A model generated the notes under the pieces. That model saw nothing but the letters and a program-made list of their open reading frames with translations. It was not told the origin of the DNA and searched no databases. A stretch of 64,000 nt of DNA. Origin: Paenalicyclobacillus ferrooxydans. GTDB taxonomy: Bacteria > Bacillota > Bacilli > Alicyclobacillales > Alicyclobacillaceae. The position numbers and the translations under genes were made by a program. Where the stretch lies: positions 186,001-250,000 of the forward strand of contig NZ_LJCO01000008.1 in NCBI RefSeq assembly GCF_001399675.1. Direction: 5' to 3'. Below are positions 32,432 to 42,760 of this stretch, in pieces. Position 1 is the first letter of the stretch; each line of letters begins with the position of its first letter.

Positions 32432-33127
32432 TCAAGGCGTGAGTTTGTAACCCACGCCGCGAATCGTTTTGATGATTTCAGGTGACTTTGGATTCTCCTC
32501 GACCTTGTCGCGAAGATGCGAGATGTGAACATCGACAATACGCGTATCGCCAGGGTAGTCATAACCCCATACATTTTCCAACAGTTGGTTTCTTGAGAGC
32601 ACATTCCCATTGTTCCTGCAAAGATAGAAGAGCAGGTCAAATTCACGGGATGTCAGTTCAATGCGTTCATCACGGACATATACCTCGTGTTTGCCGGTAT
32701 CAATCCGAATGACCCCGACTTGGAGTTCCTTGTCATTTTTCTCGACCCGCTCATCAGGTTGTTGTCCGAGGCGGCGAAGGATCGCACGGACACGAGCCAC
32801 AAGTTCTCTCGGTGAGAATGGCTTAGTTACGTAATCGTCCGCACCTAATTCGAGCCCGATGATCCGGTCGACTTCATCGTCCCTTGCAGTCAACATAATT
32901 ACGGGCGTGTGGATGCCATCCATTCTGAGCGTTCGACAGACTTGCAATCCGTCCATTCCTGGCAACATCAAGTCTAACACGATGATGTCGGGGTTTGTGC
33001 TTTTCACGAACTGGACTGCTTGAGGCCCGTTTTCGGCGGTCACTACTTCGAATCCCGCTTGGGAAAGATTATACTCCACCAACTTCAGGATAGACTTCTC
33101 ATCATCCACTACCAGAACACGGGTCAT
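32432..33127 (-). CDS. OmpR/PhoP-family response regulator (no kinase beside it)
   Basis: 231 residues. The receiver domain has DDE at the N-terminus, phospho-acceptor Asp52 in IIVLDLMLPGMDGLQV, Thr in MLTARDD and Lys in VTKPFSPRELVARV. The OmpR-type winged helix has LTSREFDLLFYLCRNNGNVL and DVHISHLRDKVE. It resembles PhoP/YycF-type regulators. No histidine kinase gene lies on either side, which is unusual for this class. Upstream on the same strand is an MFS exporter gene. Confidence 0.93.
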   Translation of the reverse strand: MTRVLVVDDEKSILKLVEYNLSQAGFEVVTAENGPQAVQFVKSTNPDIIVLDLMLPGMDGLQVCRTLRMDGIHTPVIMLTARDDEVDRIIGLELGADDYVTKPFSPRELVARVRAILRRLGQQPDERVEKNDKELQVGVIRIDTGKHEVYVRDERIELTSREFDLLFYLCRNNGNVLSRNQLLENVWGYDYPGDTRIVDVHISHLRDKVEENPKSPEIIKTIRGVGYKLTP

Positions 33128-33203
33128 ACCGTTTGGGAGACCTCCTGCTTTACATGAATGCCTTCTTGGTTATTCTAACATGTCGAACTGGTCTTGTCCG
33201 AGA

Positions 33204-34499
33204 TTAGGGTGTACCTGAAGGTTCGGCGACGGAACCCTCCACCTGCTGCAGCGTGGACGGTTCGAGCACAGCCGCTTCTGATGGTGACTTGGCAGAACGG
33301 ACAGCCGGATGAAGAAATGCCCCAAGTCCTGCAAGCGTTGCCATGCCGCCCATGATACTGATGAGCGGTCCAAGTGGCACGATTGCTGCCAACTCCCCAA
33401 ACACAACCTGGGACAGCGGAGTGGCTCCATCAAACAGTGCGCCGAGGAGTGCCCATACCCGTCCTAAGGCATCAATTGGAATCTGTTGTTGAATGCCTGT
33501 AAAGAACGAGATGTTGACGATACTCATGCAGAAACCTGTGATAAACATCAGCACCCCGACCATCCATGCGTAAGGCGAAAATCCAACCGCAGTGATGCAC
33601 AGTGCAGTGATAACCATATTTACTACGAGCCCGCGGGTGCTTGTCCATTTGGTTTGAACAAAGACCAAAACGGTTCCGGACAGAAGCTCACCGACCGCCC
33701 CTGCAGCTGTTACAAGGCCGATAATCAGAGGACCTTGACCGAGTGTGTTGGACAAAAACTGAACCAACAGGAGGTTTTCCAAAGCCGCCAACATGAAGTT
33801 AAATACCAACATAAAGGGGGTTAAGGCACGAACCGTGGGTACTCCCTTGAGCACGGCCACTCCTCCGCCCATTTCTTGAAACAACGCACGAATTGAGAGC
33901 CTTTCGTGCACACGGACAGGTTCACTCACTTGGACGAATGTCAACCCGAGGAGGGAGACAATAAACGTTCCTGCATCAATGGCAAATGCGGCCCCAATCC
34001 CAACCGTACCGACAAAAATTCCGGCCAGCGCAGGACCTGCGATTTGCGAAATATTGATGCTCACCTGCTGCAACGAGTTCGCCTGCATCAGCTGGTCTTC
34101 CGCAACAATCCGCTTCTGCAAAACAGTATAAGCCGGTGTAAAGAGCGTTGAAGCGGCAGCGAGGATAAATGAAAACACAATCAGGATCCAAGCCGTCACA
34201 TGATGTGAAAAGGTAAGGTACGTCAAGGCCATAAGAAGCAGAAAGCGCACTGCGTCAGTTACAATCAAGATCCGTCGTTTTCGCCACCTGTCGGCAAGCA
34301 CCCCGGCCATCGGGCCAAGCACAACCCGGGGGAGGAAGCTGGCTGCCAAAGTGAGCGACATCAAGAGCGTAGAGTTTGTGAGGACATGCATCATCCAGAC
34401 CAAACCAAGCGTGTAGATGCCATCGCCCAGCCTGGATATCAGTTGACCGCCAAAGAACAGCAGAAAGTTGCGATTGCCAAACACAGATGGTTGCCGCAA
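33204..34499 (-). CDS. MFS transporter (MFS_3, EntS/MefA-like exporter)
   Basis: 431 residues with 12 predicted helices: RNFLLFFGGQLISRLGDGIY at the N-terminus, motif A-like PMAGVLADRWRKRRIL, then long hydrophobic segments and a polar tail. The family includes siderophore and macrolide exporters. TTG 34499 is chosen because AAGGAG lies 8 bases upstream; GTG 34508 overlaps that site. The response regulator follows 76 bases downstream. Confidence 0.87.
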   Translation of the reverse strand: MRQPSVFGNRNFLLFFGGQLISRLGDGIYTLGLVWMMHVLTNSTLLMSLTLAASFLPRVVLGPMAGVLADRWRKRRILIVTDAVRFLLLMALTYLTFSHHVTAWILIVFSFILAAASTLFTPAYTVLQKRIVAEDQLMQANSLQQVSINISQIAGPALAGIFVGTVGIGAAFAIDAGTFIVSLLGLTFVQVSEPVRVHERLSIRALFQEMGGGVAVLKGVPTVRALTPFMLVFNFMLAALENLLLVQFLSNTLGQGPLIIGLVTAAGAVGELLSGTVLVFVQTKWTSTRGLVVNMVITALCITAVGFSPYAWMVGVLMFITGFCMSIVNISFFTGIQQQIPIDALGRVWALLGALFDGATPLSQVVFGELAAIVPLGPLISIMGGMATLAGLGAFLHPAVRSAKSPSEAAVLEPSTLQQVEGSVAEPSGTP

Positions 34500-34672
34500 T
34501 CGGGTCACTCCTTGTAGACCAAAGAATAGGTGTGTGGAGCAAACCTGTTGACGGGAATCGGCCAGTTCTTCGCTGTTCTTTCATGTTGGCGGCCGTTCGG
34601 GGATCTAGCCCAGATCGTCATTTCTCTGTTTTTATTTCTCTCTCAAAGTGGTTCTATCTAACAACGATGGTG

Positions 34673-35131
34673 TCAGTGTCCAAGCCAAGCTCGGAACATA
34701 TTCGTTGTCTCACCCTGGGGAAACACAATGTATAACATCAGAAACACGAGGAAACCGGTGACAGCCGTGACAAACCAAGTCGAGGTGGTCCACGGGCCAA
34801 TTTTTCTGTGGGAGCCAAACCTGCTCTTGAAGGCAAAGGTCAAGGTGATGATACCGAGAATTGCCGCCACCGTTGCCAAAATAGAGTGGGCTTGTAAAAA
34901 CACTTGATATGGTGTCTGCCACATCTTGGGGCCTCCAAATGTCGTATCACCAAAGATGACCGTTTTCAACACGTAAGTGATGAAAAACAAGGCTGCCAGT
35001 GTCGATCCGATTAACATCAATCGACGGTGAACTTCGACATTTCTACGGCGGATAAAGTACCAGCCAAATGCCATGACGATTGCACTCGACAAGATGAAGG
35101 CTTCATTGACATAAGCCATTGCGACCGCCAT
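34673..35131 (-). CDS. DUF420 membrane protein (CtaM/YozB-like)
   Basis: 152 residues with four to five transmembrane segments and the DUF420 blocks RRRNVEVHRRLMLIG and FLQAHSILATVAAILGI. Members of this family (CtaM in Staphylococcus, YozB in Bacillus) are needed for activity of heme-copper cytochrome oxidase. ATG 35131 has AAAGGGGCCACATGA upstream. No oxidase gene is nearby. It is divergent from the CotF-like gene with only 28 bases between. Confidence 0.85.
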   Translation of the reverse strand: MAVAMAYVNEAFILSSAIVMAFGWYFIRRRNVEVHRRLMLIGSTLAALFFITYVLKTVIFGDTTFGGPKMWQTPYQVFLQAHSILATVAAILGIITLTFAFKSRFGSHRKIGPWTTSTWFVTAVTGFLVFLMLYIVFPQGETTNMFRAWLGH

Positions 35132-35159
35132 TTCATGTGGCCCCTTTCAGACTATATGG

Positions 35160-35906
35160 TTGCATTCTAGCAAGAATCAACTAGAGTCGCAAACAATTCC
35201 TCCCCGGAATGCATTCGCCAAACCTGTCGATAATTTCCTGGACGTGTCGACGGGACACAAGTCATCAGGCGAAGATTGTCAGTCTGCCGGAACAGCCGCT
35301 TTGGCATACTACTCACGTCTTGCACATTCTGCTGTTGAGGAGGCGTTGCGTGTGGCGTTAAAAGCACATGAAGTCGCAGAGCTGAACGAACTTTTGATGA
35401 GTTGCACAAACACCATCAATTCCATGGGCATATTCCTGAATCAAGTTCAATGTCAGGAGTTGAAAGGGATTCTTCAAAAGCAACTTGCAGCCCACATTCA
35501 GGATTACAACATGAAGGTGGATTGGATTGAAAAGGGATCTAGCACGCAAAAGTTGGCGGTGCCGAGTATGCCAACGCCATCCTCAGGGGGCACACACAAA
35601 TTGCCGCAGGCGGTAACCCCGAATCCAGGGATGACTTCATTTGATGACCGGGCGATCGCGACATCTTATCTGCTGACATTAAAACGCGCCGGTCGAGAAT
35701 ACGCATGGGCCACCTTTGAAACAGACAATCCCCAGTTACGGGCTCTGTTTGAAGATGCCTTCACAGTTGCTTCGCATCATGCTTTTGAAGTTGGCGAGTA
35801 CATGGCGAAAAAAGGCTACTACCCGTCGGAAGAGGCAACGACTACGTATGTAAACAAGGTCGCACAGACGTACGAGCCGATTCGGGAACTTGCAGGGGTT
35901 CACTAA
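35160..35906 (+). CDS. CotF-type spore coat protein
   Basis: 248 residues. The C-terminal part (DRAIATSYLLTLKRAGREYA, FEVGEYMAKKGYYPSEEATT) fits the ferritin-like coat F family of spore coats, and an N-terminal helical part resembles a second, diverged copy (CTNTINSMGIFLNQVQCQEL). TTG 35160 is the first conventional start in the open frame, but no good ribosome-binding site precedes it, so the start is uncertain. It supports a spore-forming host. Confidence 0.78.
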   Translation: MHSSKNQLESQTIPPRNAFAKPVDNFLDVSTGHKSSGEDCQSAGTAALAYYSRLAHSAVEEALRVALKAHEVAELNELLMSCTNTINSMGIFLNQVQCQELKGILQKQLAAHIQDYNMKVDWIEKGSSTQKLAVPSMPTPSSGGTHKLPQAVTPNPGMTSFDDRAIATSYLLTLKRAGREYAWATFETDNPQLRALFEDAFTVASHHAFEVGEYMAKKGYYPSEEATTTYVNKVAQTYEPIRELAGVH

Positions 35907-35931
35907 CCCCATTGCGATAGTCTTGCACAAA

Positions 35932-35980
35932 GGGTACGGGACCGAGACCAACGCGTCTCGTGTTCCGTACCCTCTTTTTT
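35932..35980 (+). terminator. Terminator after the CotF-like gene
   Basis: GGGTACGG ... CCGTACCC with an inner GAGAC/GTCTC stem, then TCTTTTTT. Confidence 0.92.
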
Positions 35981-36021
35981 ACTCGTTTGTGATCATGTTT
36001 AGTCAAAGAATTTAGTCAAAG

Positions 36022-36052
36022 AAAAAAGCCGCCTCCCAGATGGGACACGGCC
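36022..36052 (-). terminator. Terminator of tRNA-Pro
   Basis: On the minus strand GCCGTGTCCCA pairs with TGGGAGGCGGC (two internal mismatches) and is followed by TTTTTT, 25 bases after the tRNA. Confidence 0.85.
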
Positions 36053-36076
36053 TTCTTTTGCTGTTTTCTTTCTCGT

Positions 36077-36152
36077 TGGTCGGAATGACAGGACTCGAAC
36101 CTGCGACCTCACGGTCCCGAACCGTGCGCTCTACCACCTGAGCTACATTCCG
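36077..36152 (-). tRNA. tRNA-Pro (anticodon CGG)
   Basis: A full cloverleaf. Acceptor stem CGGAATG/CATTCCG, discriminator A and an encoded CCA; D arm GCTC-AGGTGGTAGA-GCGC; anticodon stem CACGG/CCGTG around loop TTCGGGA with CGG in the middle; T arm with GGTTCGAGTCC. Length 76 including CCA. It reads proline codon CCG. Confidence 0.97.
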
Positions 36153-36346
36153 TCAGTAATTATCTGTTCGCATTCCTTTGTTAACGTGCGGACAGTCAAC
36201 GTGACAGGTGCTAATATACCACGCTGGAAAACCACCGTCAACTCCTCCCTTCTGGAAAAGACAGGTCTTCGTAACTCGTCCACGTAACACTTCAAATCGA
36301 ATATAATGTAGAGAGCATATTGAAACTGTTGAAAGGTGGACTACGG

Positions 36347-38635
36347 GTGCAGAAATCGATACCGACGGCCGAACAGATATTGTCTGGCCTCAATCCGCCT
36401 CAACGTCAGGCTGTGGAACAAGTGGATGGGCCGGTCTTAGTGATTGCTGGTGCTGGGAGCGGCAAAACGAATGTGTTAACCCGGAGAATTGCCTATCTGA
36501 TTGTCGAACGGCGGGTTCCGCCGTGGGCGATTTTGGCGATTACGTTTACGAATAAAGCCGCAAAGGAGATGCAAGAGCGGATTGAAGCGTGGACTGGCTC
36601 GATAGCTGCAGATGTTTGGGCCATGACCTTCCATGCCATGTGTGTCCGCATCCTCCGCCGCGACGGCGAACACATGGGGATTTCACGGAACTTTACGATC
36701 CTTGATGCAGCTGACCAGCTAGCGATTGTAAAACGCATCATGGACAGTCTGAACATTGATACCAAGCGGTACGATCCAAAAGCAGTCTTGCACAGTATCA
36801 GCTCAGCGAAGAACGAACTGCAAACAGCGGTGGAGTACACCGATAAAGCCGCCGATCCGTTTCGGAAGATTGTCGCTCAAGTGTACCAGGAGTATGAGCG
36901 CCGCCTAAAGGCCAATCAGTCCTTGGATTTTGATGACCTCATCTTCAAAACGGTGCAATTGCTCTCAAATAACCCGGACGTGTTGCGTTTTTACCAGACG
37001 CGTTTTCAATACATCCATGTCGACGAGTATCAGGACACCAACCATGCGCAGTATAAGATCGTGTCACTGCTTTCTGGCAAACGGCAGAATATCTGCGTTG
37101 TCGGTGACTCGGATCAGTCTATTTACGCTTGGCGGGGCGCTGATATTCGGAACATACTCGACTTTGAAAAAGAGTATCCCAATGCGCGGGTCATTCGGCT
37201 CGAGCAGAACTACCGCTCCACGAAGACCATTCTTGAGATTGCCAACGGCGTGATTGAAAACAATCGCCAACGGCGTGCAAAAAAGCTCTGGACAGAAAAC
37301 CATGAGGGAGACAAGGCGGTGTTGTACCAGGCACCGGATGAACGAGCCGAGGCCAGATACATCGTTGAGAAAATCCAGTCGTTGCACACGGACGGACTCC
37401 CGTACGGTGAAATGTCTATCCTCTATCGAACCAATGCACAGTCCCGCGTGATTGAAGAGGCGTTTTTACAGGCAGGGATTCCGTACCGCGTGTTTGGCGG
37501 CTTAAAGTTCTACGACCGAAAAGAAATTAAGGATGTCCTTTCATACCTGCGCCTTGTCATCAACCCGGATGACGATGTCAGTATGCGTCGGGTCATCAAT
37601 GTACCAAAACGCGGTATTGGGGATACAAGTATCGATAAGCTGCAGACGATGGCGGATCGATATGGTACATCATTGTACGGTGCGCTTGGTCGTGCTGATG
37701 AAGCAGGCGTACATGGCAAGTCGCTAAAGTCATTGGCAGAGTTTGTGAGGGTTCTTGATACCCTGATTCAACAGCGTCCATTTTTGAATGTCACAGAGCT
37801 GACAGAGTCTCTTCTCGGCAAAATTGGATATCGGGAAATGTTAAAGGCGGAAAAAAGTCTCGAGGCTGAAGCTCGTCTCGAAAACCTGGACGAGTTTTTG
37901 TCTGTTACAAGGGAGTTTGATGCACGCTACCAAGACGGTGCAGAAGAAGACGCACTGGCCTCGTTTTTGACTGAAGTGGCTTTGATTGCGGATGTCGATT
38001 TGAATGCTGGCAGACCGGAAGAGACCATAAAAACCGAGTCAGAGGATCAAGTGGTGATGATGACTCTCCACAGTGCCAAAGGTCTCGAGTTTCCCACCGT
38101 TTTTTTGCCGGGGATGGAAGAAGGACTGTTCCCACACATGCGTTCTCTCGAATCAGATACGGGTATGGAGGAAGAACGAAGGTTGTGTTATGTCGGGGTG
38201 ACCCGTGCAAAACAGAAACTCTTCCTGACCACTTGTACCATGCGGACCATCTTCGGACAGACGCGTCCGGCACGCCAATCCCGGTTTCTCGCTGAGATGC
38301 CAAAGGATCACCTGACACTGGAGTCAGGCATGGGTTCTAGAGGGTTGTTTTCGTATGGGACAGCTTCGGAGTCGTCTCCTTCTCGGGGGTGGACCCCGCG
38401 TCCCGATTCAGCTGGCCGGCGTCCGGATGCCAGTGCGGGCAGTGAGGGGGCGTTTGCCATCGACCCCGATGCATCCTTTCATTCGGGTGACAAGGTAGAG
38501 CATCGAAAATGGGGTCAAGGAACGGTCGTTTCCGTCCATGCAGGCGACGACCTTGAATTGACGATTGCCTTTCCTGCGCCAATCGGGATTAAACGTCTCG
38601 TGGCTCGTTTTGCTCCGATTCGCAAAGTCGACTAA
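36347..38635 (+). CDS. pcrA: ATP-dependent DNA helicase PcrA (UvrD/Rep family)
   Basis: 762-residue SF1A 3'-5' helicase essential in Bacillota for rolling-circle replication and for removing RecA or RNA polymerase. Motifs: IAGAGSGKTNVLTRRIAYL, VDEYQDTNHAQYKI, SDQSIYAWRGAD, EQNYRSTKTILEIA, LHSAKGLEFPTVFLPG and YVGVTRAKQKLFLT. The C-terminal Tudor-like RNA-polymerase-binding domain is present (SGDKVEHRKWGQGTVVS). GTG 36347 is chosen because AAAGGTGG lies 8 bases upstream. ligA follows 77 bases downstream, the standard arrangement. Confidence 0.96.
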   Translation: MQKSIPTAEQILSGLNPPQRQAVEQVDGPVLVIAGAGSGKTNVLTRRIAYLIVERRVPPWAILAITFTNKAAKEMQERIEAWTGSIAADVWAMTFHAMCVRILRRDGEHMGISRNFTILDAADQLAIVKRIMDSLNIDTKRYDPKAVLHSISSAKNELQTAVEYTDKAADPFRKIVAQVYQEYERRLKANQSLDFDDLIFKTVQLLSNNPDVLRFYQTRFQYIHVDEYQDTNHAQYKIVSLLSGKRQNICVVGDSDQSIYAWRGADIRNILDFEKEYPNARVIRLEQNYRSTKTILEIANGVIENNRQRRAKKLWTENHEGDKAVLYQAPDERAEARYIVEKIQSLHTDGLPYGEMSILYRTNAQSRVIEEAFLQAGIPYRVFGGLKFYDRKEIKDVLSYLRLVINPDDDVSMRRVINVPKRGIGDTSIDKLQTMADRYGTSLYGALGRADEAGVHGKSLKSLAEFVRVLDTLIQQRPFLNVTELTESLLGKIGYREMLKAEKSLEAEARLENLDEFLSVTREFDARYQDGAEEDALASFLTEVALIADVDLNAGRPEETIKTESEDQVVMMTLHSAKGLEFPTVFLPGMEEGLFPHMRSLESDTGMEEERRLCYVGVTRAKQKLFLTTCTMRTIFGQTRPARQSRFLAEMPKDHLTLESGMGSRGLFSYGTASESSPSRGWTPRPDSAGRRPDASAGSEGAFAIDPDASFHSGDKVEHRKWGQGTVVSVHAGDDLELTIAFPAPIGIKRLVARFAPIRKVD

Positions 38636-38712
38636 AAATGCACAGGCAGCAACGGGCTGCACGGCTAGCAACGAGATATACAGATATCAACCAGCGGGAG
38701 CAGGTGGAATGA

Positions 38713-40767
<2,055 letters not shown>

Positions 40768-40771
40768 TCAA

Positions 40772-40801
40772 GATGGGAGAGGCCAATCGGCCTCTCCCAT
40801 C
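40772..40801 (+). terminator. Terminator after ligA
   Basis: GATGGGAGAGGCC-AATC-GGCCTCTCCCATC, a perfect 13-bp stem 4 bases after the ligA stop. There is no T-run; it probably acts on both strands, since a small minus-strand gene ends 40 bases away. Confidence 0.8.
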
Positions 40802-40838
40802 GCATTGCGCCGAGGTCAGCAAGAGCTGTTACGAATCC

Positions 40839-40991
40839 TCAACGGCGACCGCGAACGAATTCCGGAAGGCTGTATTTTTCCTCGGTAGTTGCGTGGAACC
40901 ACGCGAGTTTGGTCGATAGGCGACCGAGATAAAATGCCACGGGAACTGCAACAACCCACGCTACAATAATGTCGTTTTGCGTCAGCGTCAA
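40839..40991 (-). CDS. Small single-pass membrane protein
   Basis: 50 residues. TTG 40991 has GGAGG 7 bases upstream. The N-terminal hydrophobic segment IIVAWVVAVPVAFYLGRL is followed by a polar tail (FHATTEEKYSLPEF). The frame is open upstream but that part has no protein character. I do not recognise it. It lies alone between ligA and the wecA-type gene. Confidence 0.55.
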   Translation of the reverse strand: MTLTQNDIIVAWVVAVPVAFYLGRLSTKLAWFHATTEEKYSLPEFVRGRR

Positions 40992-41136
40992 TGAAATCCC
41001 TCCAGTCTGTCTGAAAATGGCGGATATTGCCTTGCTGATTGATGTGTATGAACTTGTCATACGAGACATGCTATTTGACAGTCGAAAAAGATCCATCTCT
41101 TCACAGGCAGACCCACTATCCTGTGTGGGCTTGCCT

Positions 41137-41145
41137 TGCTATAAT
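41137..41145 (+). promoter_or_regulatory. Extended -10 promoter upstream of the wecA-type gene
   Basis: TGC followed by TATAAT (41140-41145), an extended -10 without a clear -35, 154 bases before the gene. The 300-base interval between the small membrane gene and the transferase otherwise shows nothing I can name. Confidence 0.45.
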
Positions 41146-41298
41146 GTTTTCGAACTTTATTCATTCGCCGAATCTCGACAAGAACTGCGTATCGACAACG
41201 AGTAGAAATGTTCAGTACCGACGCAAGCGAGGACATTGCTCCGAATAACTGTGAACAGCAGTTGTCAAACGGATCCACAGGAAGGGTGTACTCCGGGG

Positions 41299-42258
41299 AT
41301 GCATAGTGGTTGGTACTATATCATGAGCTTTGCGACTGCTTTTGTTTTTGTGTACGTGTCGATTCCATATGTGCGTAAGCTGGCCGTTAGGCTTGGCTTC
41401 GTGGATAGACCGAACCAGCGTAAGATTCACAAAGAGCCCATCCCGTTGCTCGGGGGACTTCCTTTATATGTAGGTTTTCTGGTTTCAGCGGGTGCCTTTG
41501 GCAAAGGCGGACAGACGTTCTGGGGTGTAGCCGTCGGAGGACTGCTGATTCTGTTGATTGGGATCCTCGACGACTATTACAAGACACGCGGTCGTGATTT
41601 TAAAGCTTGGCCTAAATTTCTGACGCAGATTGTTGCAGCACTCATCCTGGTTGCCTTTGGCATTAACATCAACGGGGTAAATCTACCCCTGAGTCATGGC
41701 TACTACGCATTTCCGACTTGGCTGTCGATTGTAACTACGGTCGTCTGGGTGGTTGCCATCACGAATATGATGAATTTTCTTGATGGCGTGGATGGATTGG
41801 CTGCTGGTATCTCAGCGATTTCAGCCATGACCCTGTTTTTTATCGCGCTTCTCAAAGGCCAAGGGGCCATGGCTGTGTTTGCAGTCGTATTGATGGGATC
41901 GGCACTGGGATTTTTGCGACACAATTTTCATCCGGCTCGCATCTTCATGGGAGACGCCGGAGCCACATTTCTTGGCTACGTTCTCGCTGCAGTCGCGGTG
42001 CAAGGAGCGTTTAAGAGTGCAACGTTGGTTTCCTTGGTGGTTCCCGTTCTGGCACTCGGTGTCCCAATTCTAGACACGGTTTGGGTCATTATCCGCCGCT
42101 TTCGTGAGAATCGGCCGATCTACGTTGCGGATAAGGGACATACCTTTCATTTGTTGATGAAGTCCGGCTTGTCTCAGGTACAGACGGTGGCATTCTTGTA
42201 CTTGCTCGGATTGTGTTTCTCACTGGCGTCCATTGTTGTCCTCTTAGCGGTCCACTAA
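41299..42258 (+). CDS. Undecaprenyl-phosphate sugar-1-phosphate transferase (WecA/TagO/MraY family)
   Basis: 319 residues, about 10 transmembrane helices. Catalytic motifs: LIGILDDYYKTRG (Asp-Asp), NMMNFLDGVDGLAAG and FMGDAGATFLGY, with a cytoplasmic His loop near DKGHTFHLLMKSG. It transfers GlcNAc-1-phosphate (or a related sugar) to undecaprenyl phosphate, starting teichoic or other wall polymer synthesis. ATG 41299 is preceded by AGGAAGGGTG at about 10 bases. It is monocistronic. Confidence 0.9.
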   Translation: MHSGWYYIMSFATAFVFVYVSIPYVRKLAVRLGFVDRPNQRKIHKEPIPLLGGLPLYVGFLVSAGAFGKGGQTFWGVAVGGLLILLIGILDDYYKTRGRDFKAWPKFLTQIVAALILVAFGININGVNLPLSHGYYAFPTWLSIVTTVVWVVAITNMMNFLDGVDGLAAGISAISAMTLFFIALLKGQGAMAVFAVVLMGSALGFLRHNFHPARIFMGDAGATFLGYVLAAVAVQGAFKSATLVSLVVPVLALGVPILDTVWVIIRRFRENRPIYVADKGHTFHLLMKSGLSQVQTVAFLYLLGLCFSLASIVVLLAVH

Positions 42259-42278
42259 CCACTCATGGTTTGAAGGAA

Positions 42279-42308
42279 CCCTGTGTCCATTTGGATGCAG
42301 GGCTTTTT
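42279..42308 (+). terminator. Terminator after the wecA-type gene
   Basis: CCCTGTGTCC-ATTT-GGATGCAGGG (two G-T pairs), then CTTTTTG. Confidence 0.88.
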
Positions 42309-42317
42309 GTGCTTCTG

Positions 42318-42326
42318 TGCTATAAT
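42318..42326 (+). promoter_or_regulatory. Extended -10 promoter of gatCAB
   Basis: TGC-TATAAT directly after the preceding terminator; no good -35. The leader to gatC (about 140 bases) is filled by tandem repeats. Confidence 0.5.
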
Positions 42327-42350
42327 CCCCAAAAAGACCGCCGCGGACCG

Positions 42351-42455
42351 AAGTCCGAAAGGAAAGACTTGAAGTCTGAAGGGAAGCGTTTAAAGTCCGA
42401 AAGGAAGCCGTTTGAAGTCTGAAGGGAAGCGTTTGAAGTCTGAAGGGAAGCGTTT
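42351..42455. repeat. 21-22 bp tandem repeat in the gatC leader (5 units)
   Basis: Five units of the form GAAGTCTGAAGGGAAGCGTTT, with some variants, lie between the gatC promoter and its ribosome-binding site, so they should be part of the mRNA leader. Confidence 0.9.
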
Positions 42456-42469
42456 AAGGAGGGAGTCCG

Positions 42470-42760
42470 TTGAACATTACCGAGGACGTTGTAAAAAACG
42501 TGGCCAAGTTAGCACGCCTGGCTGTGAGCGAAGAAGATGCGCAAAAGCTGGCACCGGAGTTGAGTGAAATCATCTCCTACGCACAGCAACTGCAAGAGGT
42601 TGACCTGACGGATGTGCCCCCGACAAGTCACTCTCTGTCACTGGTCAACGTTATGCGCCCAGACATTCCAAGTGCCGGACTGACAAGAGAGGAAGCACTC
42701 AAAAATGCACCTGATTCAGATGGAGCAGAGATTCGAGTGCCTGCGGTGTTGGACGTATGA
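42470..42760 (+). CDS. gatC: Glutamyl-/aspartyl-tRNA amidotransferase subunit C
   Basis: A 96-residue helical stabilising subunit of GatCAB, which converts mischarged Glu-tRNA(Gln) or Asp-tRNA(Asn). The family pattern is present: [40 protein letters not shown] and the C-terminal DVMRPD-like stretch ([18 protein letters not shown]). TTG 42470 follows AAGGAGGGAGTCCG. It overlaps gatA by four bases. Confidence 0.95.
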   Translation: MNITEDVVKNVAKLARLAVSEEDAQKLAPELSEIISYAQQLQEVDLTDVPPTSHSLSLVNVMRPDIPSAGLTREEALKNAPDSDGAEIRVPAVLDV

